16,306 nt of DNA from Actinomycetes bacterium. Lineage in GTDB: Bacteria > Actinomycetota > Actinomycetes > Mycobacteriales > Micromonosporaceae. The DNA lies in assembly GCA_021793335.1 (NCBI GenBank), contig JAJYSW010000052.1, positions 1-16,306 on the forward strand, in the 5' to 3' direction. Under the pieces are notes generated by a model. The model worked only from the letters and a program-made list of their open reading frames with translations. It searched no databases and was not told where the DNA came from. This document shows, piece after piece, positions 13,448 to 16,306 of the stretch. A program made the position numbers and the translations under genes. The first letter of the stretch is position 1, and every line of letters begins with the position of its first letter.

Positions 13448-14685
13448 GCGGCGGCCCGGTCCTCCGCGCTTCCCTGCTCGCGGGCCGAGGGCGAGCAGAA
13501 CATCGCGACCACGACCAGCACGAGGACGACGATGAACGCGTGTCGCAGGCCCACCGCGTCGCCGAGCAGGCCCAGCACCGGGGGCCCGATGAGGAACGCC
13601 GTGTAGCCGATGGTGGCCACGGCCGCGACGTTGGCGGTGGCCCGCCGCGGGTCGTCGGCGGCGGCCGACATGCCGACGGGGAAGCCGAGCGACGCGCCGA
13701 GCCCCCACAGGACGACGCCGATGATCGCCATGGCCGGGACCGGTCCGATGATCACCAGCAGCAGCCCGGCGATCGCCATCGCCGCCGAGGCTGACAGCAC
13801 CGGCACCCGGCCGAAGCGGTCGAGCGCCATGCCGCCGCACAGGCGGCCGGCCGTCATCGCCGTGACGAACACCGCGAACGTGGCAGCGCCTCCGGCGTTG
13901 GTGAAGCCGTAGCCGTCGACCATCGCCAGGCCGAGCCAGTCGTTGGCCGTGCCCTCGGTGAAGGCCATGCCGAGGATGATCAGGCCGATGAGCAGGATGC
14001 GGGGGTCTTTCCAGGGCGCGAGGCGCGAACGCCAGCCCGGCTCGGTCCCCGGTTCGGCCGCGGCCGTGCCCGGCTGCTCGGCCGGCTGGAGGAACCGGAC
14101 GGTGTACAGCCCCGCCGCGATCGCGATGGAACCGGTCGTGACCAGGTGAATCCCGACGGGCACCCCGAGCTTCTCGGTGAGTGCCCCGATGCCGGCGCCG
14201 AGCATGGTGCCGATGCTGAACGCCGCGTGGAACAGCGGCATCAGGGTGCGCCCGATCCTGCGCTCATTGGCCGCGCCGGAGAGGTTCATGGCCACATCGA
14301 GCACGGAGTTGCCCGCGCCGAGCACCATGAGCGCGGCGAACAGGGCCCAATAGTGCGGTGCGACCGCGGCGATGGCCCCGGCGGCGATCAGGCCGAAGGC
14401 GGCCACGGTCAGGAACCAGCCGATCGCGGCGGTGGCGCCGAGGTGGGCGATGAGATGGCTGGAGGCGATGAGGCCGAGGATCGCGCCGATCGCCATGCCG
14501 AACAGGAGCACGCCCATTTCCTGGGTGGTCGCTCCGAGGACGTCGCGGATGTTGGGCACGCGTGCGGCCCAGTTCGCGAAGACGAAGCCCGCGAGGGCGA
14601 AGATCGCCAGCACGGCGTTGCGCCAGTGGGCCAACGTCGGGTCGAGGCGGGCCGAGCGGGGCGCCTGCACGGCGGAATCGGTCAC
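13435..14685 (-). CDS. MFS transporter, YbjJ-like
   Basis: A 416-residue, 12-helix major facilitator protein. The first helix motif GFVFANWAARVPNIRDVLGAT and LFGMAIGAILGL fit the YbjJ-type group. GAGNSVLDVAMN follows, then a central cytoplasmic linker rich in Pro/Glu (around EQPGTAAAEPGTEPG) and the second half with TANDWLGLAMVDGYG and LCGGMALDRFGRVPVL. The substrate of this group is not established. GTG 14683-14685 was chosen because the region upstream holds a perfect 17-bp palindrome and low-conservation sequence; a GTG at 14757 would add 24 residues. The ribosome site (GGA, 5 nt away) is weak. It lies 108 nt after the NarK-type gene in the same direction, but a separate promoter is likely given the palindrome. 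Confidence 0.88.
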   Translation of the reverse strand: MTDSAVQAPRSARLDPTLAHWRNAVLAIFALAGFVFANWAARVPNIRDVLGATTQEMGVLLFGMAIGAILGLIASSHLIAHLGATAAIGWFLTVAAFGLIAAGAIAAVAPHYWALFAALMVLGAGNSVLDVAMNLSGAANERRIGRTLMPLFHAAFSIGTMLGAGIGALTEKLGVPVGIHLVTTGSIAIAAGLYTVRFLQPAEQPGTAAAEPGTEPGWRSRLAPWKDPRILLIGLIILGMAFTEGTANDWLGLAMVDGYGFTNAGGAATFAVFVTAMTAGRLCGGMALDRFGRVPVLSASAAMAIAGLLLVIIGPVPAMAIIGVVLWGLGASLGFPVGMSAAADDPRRATANVAAVATIGYTAFLIGPPVLGLLGDAVGLRHAFIVVLVLVVVAMFCSPSAREQGSAEDRAAATTP

Positions 14686-14725
14686 GGCGATCCAATCGGG
14701 TGGTGGTTCCGGGTGCTCGGCTGCC

Positions 14726-14742
14726 GGTTCGAGCCTCGAACC
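14726..14742. promoter_or_regulatory. perfect 17-bp palindrome upstream of the MFS gene (operator candidate)
   Basis: GGTTCGAG, central C, CTCGAACC, centred 49 nt before the chosen MFS start. The perfect symmetry and position suggest a TetR- or MarR-like repressor site, but no such regulator is in the window. Confidence 0.5.
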
Positions 14743-14793
14743 AGCATGCCCCGACACCGACCGACCGCCAAGCGGTTTCCGTGTGATGGGCGT

Positions 14794-16002
14794 CTAACCG
14801 CTCCGTGGCGCGGCCTTGAAGGCGCGGGCGGTGAACAGGCCGACGCCGAGGGCCGCGGCGGCCAGGAGGAGCAGGCCGATCGCGTAATCGCCGGTGATCT
14901 GGAACACGATGCCCATCACCAGGGGCGGGAAGTAGCCGCCGAGCCCTCCGGCCGCGCCGACGACGCCGGTGACGGCGCCGACCCGCGAGGGCTCGATGAG
15001 TTTGGCGACGAGCGCGAACACGCCGCCCGAACCGAGACCGAGCGCGGTGGCCATGAGCACGAACGACACGCCCGCCGGGAGCTCGGCGGGCGGCTGGAAG
15101 GCCAGCACGACGGCCATGGCGGCCGAGCCGAAGAACGACGCCAGGCAGACCCGCACCGGGCCGATCCGGTCGGATAGTGCGCCGCCGATCGGCCTGGCGA
15201 TCACGGCGGCGAGGGAGAACCCGGCGGCGCGCATGCCGGCCTCGGTCTGCGCGAAGCCGTAGGCGGCGGTCAGCATCGTCGGCAGGTAGGTGGCGAAGGC
15301 GACGAACCCGCCGAACGCCAGGGCGTACAGCATGGACAGCTGCCAGGCGTCCTTGCGTTTCAGGACCGTGGCGAAGCGCGGCAGGGCGGGTTCGCGGTTC
15401 GGTCGCCACTGCGGGGAGTCGCGCATGGCGAGCCACGAGACCGCGCCCGCCGCGATCAGCGCGGCGCACATGGCCAGGTAGGTCGGGAGCAGGCCGATCC
15501 GTTCGACCAGCGGCGGCGTCAATAGCGCCGACAGTGCGGTGCCGCCCATGCCCGCGCCGAAGACGCCGGTGGCGAATCCGCGTCGCTCGGAGCGGTACCA
15601 GGCGCCGGCGAACGGCACGCCGATCGCGAAGGAGGTCCCCGCGATGCCGAGGAGGAAACCGGAGACCAGCAGGGCCGCATAGGAATCGCCCGAGAGTCCG
15701 ACGAGGGCGGTGGGGACGACCGAGACGAAGCAGATCGCGGCGAACATGCGTCGGCCGCCGTAGCGGTCGGTGAGGATGCCGACCGGGATGCGGCCCACCG
15801 CGCCGACCAGGACGGGGAAGGCCACCAGGATCGCCGTCTGGGCGGGGCTGAGGCCGAGGCGTTCGGAGTAGGTCTTCGACAGCGGTCCGATGAGGTTCCA
15901 GACCCAGAACGTGAGGGCGAATACGGCCGTCGCGAGAGCCAGGTTGGTGCCCGCTCCGGGGTGTTCGGTCGCAGGCGTCGAGGTCTCGGTGGAATCGCGC
16001 AT
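14794..16002 (-). CDS. narK: NarK-type nitrate/nitrite MFS transporter
   Basis: A 402-residue, 12-helix protein. Features of the nitrate/nitrite porter family are the helix-2/3 motif RIPVGILTDRYGGRRMF (71-87), the glycine-rich nitrate signature in GFLLGIAGTSFAIGVP and GVFGAGMGGTALSALLTP (about 115-165), and the second signature GVVGAAGGLGGYFPPL in the C-terminal half. It moves nitrate in and/or nitrite out across the cytoplasmic membrane. ATG 16000-16002 is preceded by GGAAGG at 7 nt; a longer frame to 16128 runs through the promoter region and is rejected. It is divergent from what is very probably narG, as in nitrate respiration loci. A DevR-like box and a hairpin in its leader suggest control by hypoxia or nitrate. 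Confidence 0.92.
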   Translation of the reverse strand: MRDSTETSTPATEHPGAGTNLALATAVFALTFWVWNLIGPLSKTYSERLGLSPAQTAILVAFPVLVGAVGRIPVGILTDRYGGRRMFAAICFVSVVPTALVGLSGDSYAALLVSGFLLGIAGTSFAIGVPFAGAWYRSERRGFATGVFGAGMGGTALSALLTPPLVERIGLLPTYLAMCAALIAAGAVSWLAMRDSPQWRPNREPALPRFATVLKRKDAWQLSMLYALAFGGFVAFATYLPTMLTAAYGFAQTEAGMRAAGFSLAAVIARPIGGALSDRIGPVRVCLASFFGSAAMAVVLAFQPPAELPAGVSFVLMATALGLGSGGVFALVAKLIEPSRVGAVTGVVGAAGGLGGYFPPLVMGIVFQITGDYAIGLLLLAAAALGVGLFTARAFKAAPRSG

Positions 16003-16069
16003 TGAACGGCCTTCCGGGAAGTTCGGTCGCTGCGCCGGCGAAGACGGGCGTCCCGAACCGCTGCGCCGG

Positions 16070-16091
16070 CGGGCCTTGAACGGAAGGCCCG
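16070..16091 (-). promoter_or_regulatory. hairpin in the narK leader
   Basis: CGGGCCTT and AAGGCCCG form a perfect 8-bp stem with a 6-nt loop, 68 nt upstream of the narK start. Next to it CGCTGCGCCGGCG occurs twice (16028-16040 and 16059-16071), 31 bp apart. Confidence 0.4.
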
Positions 16092-16121
16092 CGATCAGCA
16101 TGACGATTGCCCCACCTTTTC

Positions 16122-16135
16122 GGGACAAAAAGCCC
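16122..16135. promoter_or_regulatory. DevR/OsdR-like box between narK and narG
   Basis: GGGACAAAAAGCCC has the imperfect inverted-repeat form GGGAC-N4-NNCCC of the actinobacterial hypoxia/nitric oxide regulator site (consensus GGGACTTTAGTCCC). The two outer triplets and GGGAC match exactly; the right arm has two differences. It lies 83 nt before the narG start and 120 nt before narK, so it could serve either. Confidence 0.45.
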
Positions 16136-16218
16136 TAACCTGACGATGTTGTCTTTGGTTCGATTCACCGTCGACTCGTACGAGCGAGCAGTGTCGAGGA
16201 CCGGAAGGGCGAAACCGC

Positions 16219-16306
16219 ATGGCTCCACCTGAGACGGCGGGCGACCTGCTGCTGCGAACAGGGTTGTTCCTCACCCGTGCCGAGGGCACCGCCGACCTGC
16301 AAACGG
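16219..16306 (+). CDS. narG: probable respiratory nitrate reductase alpha subunit, N-terminal fragment
   Basis: The frame opens at ATG 16219 with GGAAGG about 10 nt upstream and runs off the window after 29 codons. The visible LLLRTGLFLTRAEGTADLQT resembles the short leader that precedes the conserved body of actinobacterial NarG (typically L-L-R-x-G-x-F-x-T-R-x-x-x-x-x-D-L). The molybdenum-site and Fe-S residues lie beyond the edge. NarG reduces nitrate to nitrite on the cytoplasmic side of the membrane with NarH and NarI. The divergent NarK-type transporter supports the call, but so short a fragment cannot prove it. Confidence 0.62.
   Translation, partial: MAPPETAGDLLLRTGLFLTRAEGTADLQT

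Noticed and set aside
14726..14742. tRNA T-arm (GGTTCGAGCC) as an attachment site
   Set aside because: The sequence is a perfect palindrome and no acceptor stem, D-arm or anticodon arm can be folded around it.
14264..16228. 654-codon leftward frame over narK
   Set aside because: Arg-rich shadow of narK and the MFS gene; the real proteins are in other frames with membrane helices.

Overview
The window is GC-rich throughout, with G/C-biased third codon positions and many GTG starts. Its gene content (class II HelD-type RNA polymerase ATPase, actinobacterial NarK/NarG, a TPR regulator family common in actinomycetes, an intracellular GH51 arabinofuranosidase with a LacI regulator) points to a soil-type actinomycete chromosome. 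I cannot name the genus from sequence alone.

Layout. 1-1279 (+): the end of a YhhN/lysoplasmalogenase-type membrane protein and a small unknown membrane protein. The second overlaps by 8 nt, tail to tail, with 1272-3917 (-), which holds a GNAT acetyltransferase followed by a HelD-type ATPase. 3918-4444 is gene-free and holds palindromes and a promoter-like sequence. 4445-5609 (-): two small conserved proteins of unknown function separated by seven copies of a 14-bp tandem repeat. 5858-8503 (+): a sugar-utilisation operon, GH51 alpha-L-arabinofuranosidase then its LacI-family regulator with a 4-nt ATGA overlap. It is preceded by a promoter carrying two operator-like half-palindromes 23 bp apart.

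8504-11230 looks like an accessory islet between the lacI gene and the next housekeeping gene. It carries an IS200/IS605-like end hairpin, a VapB-like antitoxin with a frameshifted VapC toxin, a two-repeat unknown protein, and the 5'-truncated, frameshifted TPR half of a regulator behind a hairpin-bearing leader. About 35 bp at the 3' end of lacI (30 of 35 identical) recur at the far edge (11195-11229). This suggests site-specific insertion at the lacI 3' end, or a relic of a second lacI gene.

11287-13406: an M20D amidohydrolase (-) and, divergently, a RibD/DHFR-fold reductase (+). 13435-14685 (-): a YbjJ-like MFS transporter with a 17-bp palindrome just upstream. 14794-16306: a NarK-type nitrate/nitrite transporter (-) divergent from the first 29 codons of what is very probably narG, with a DevR/OsdR-like box between them. 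This is the edge of a nitrate respiration locus. The most notable observations are the repeat-bounded islet with two independent single-base frameshifts, the paired-operator arabinofuranosidase promoter, the 14-bp heptameric tandem repeat, and the regulatory palindromes.
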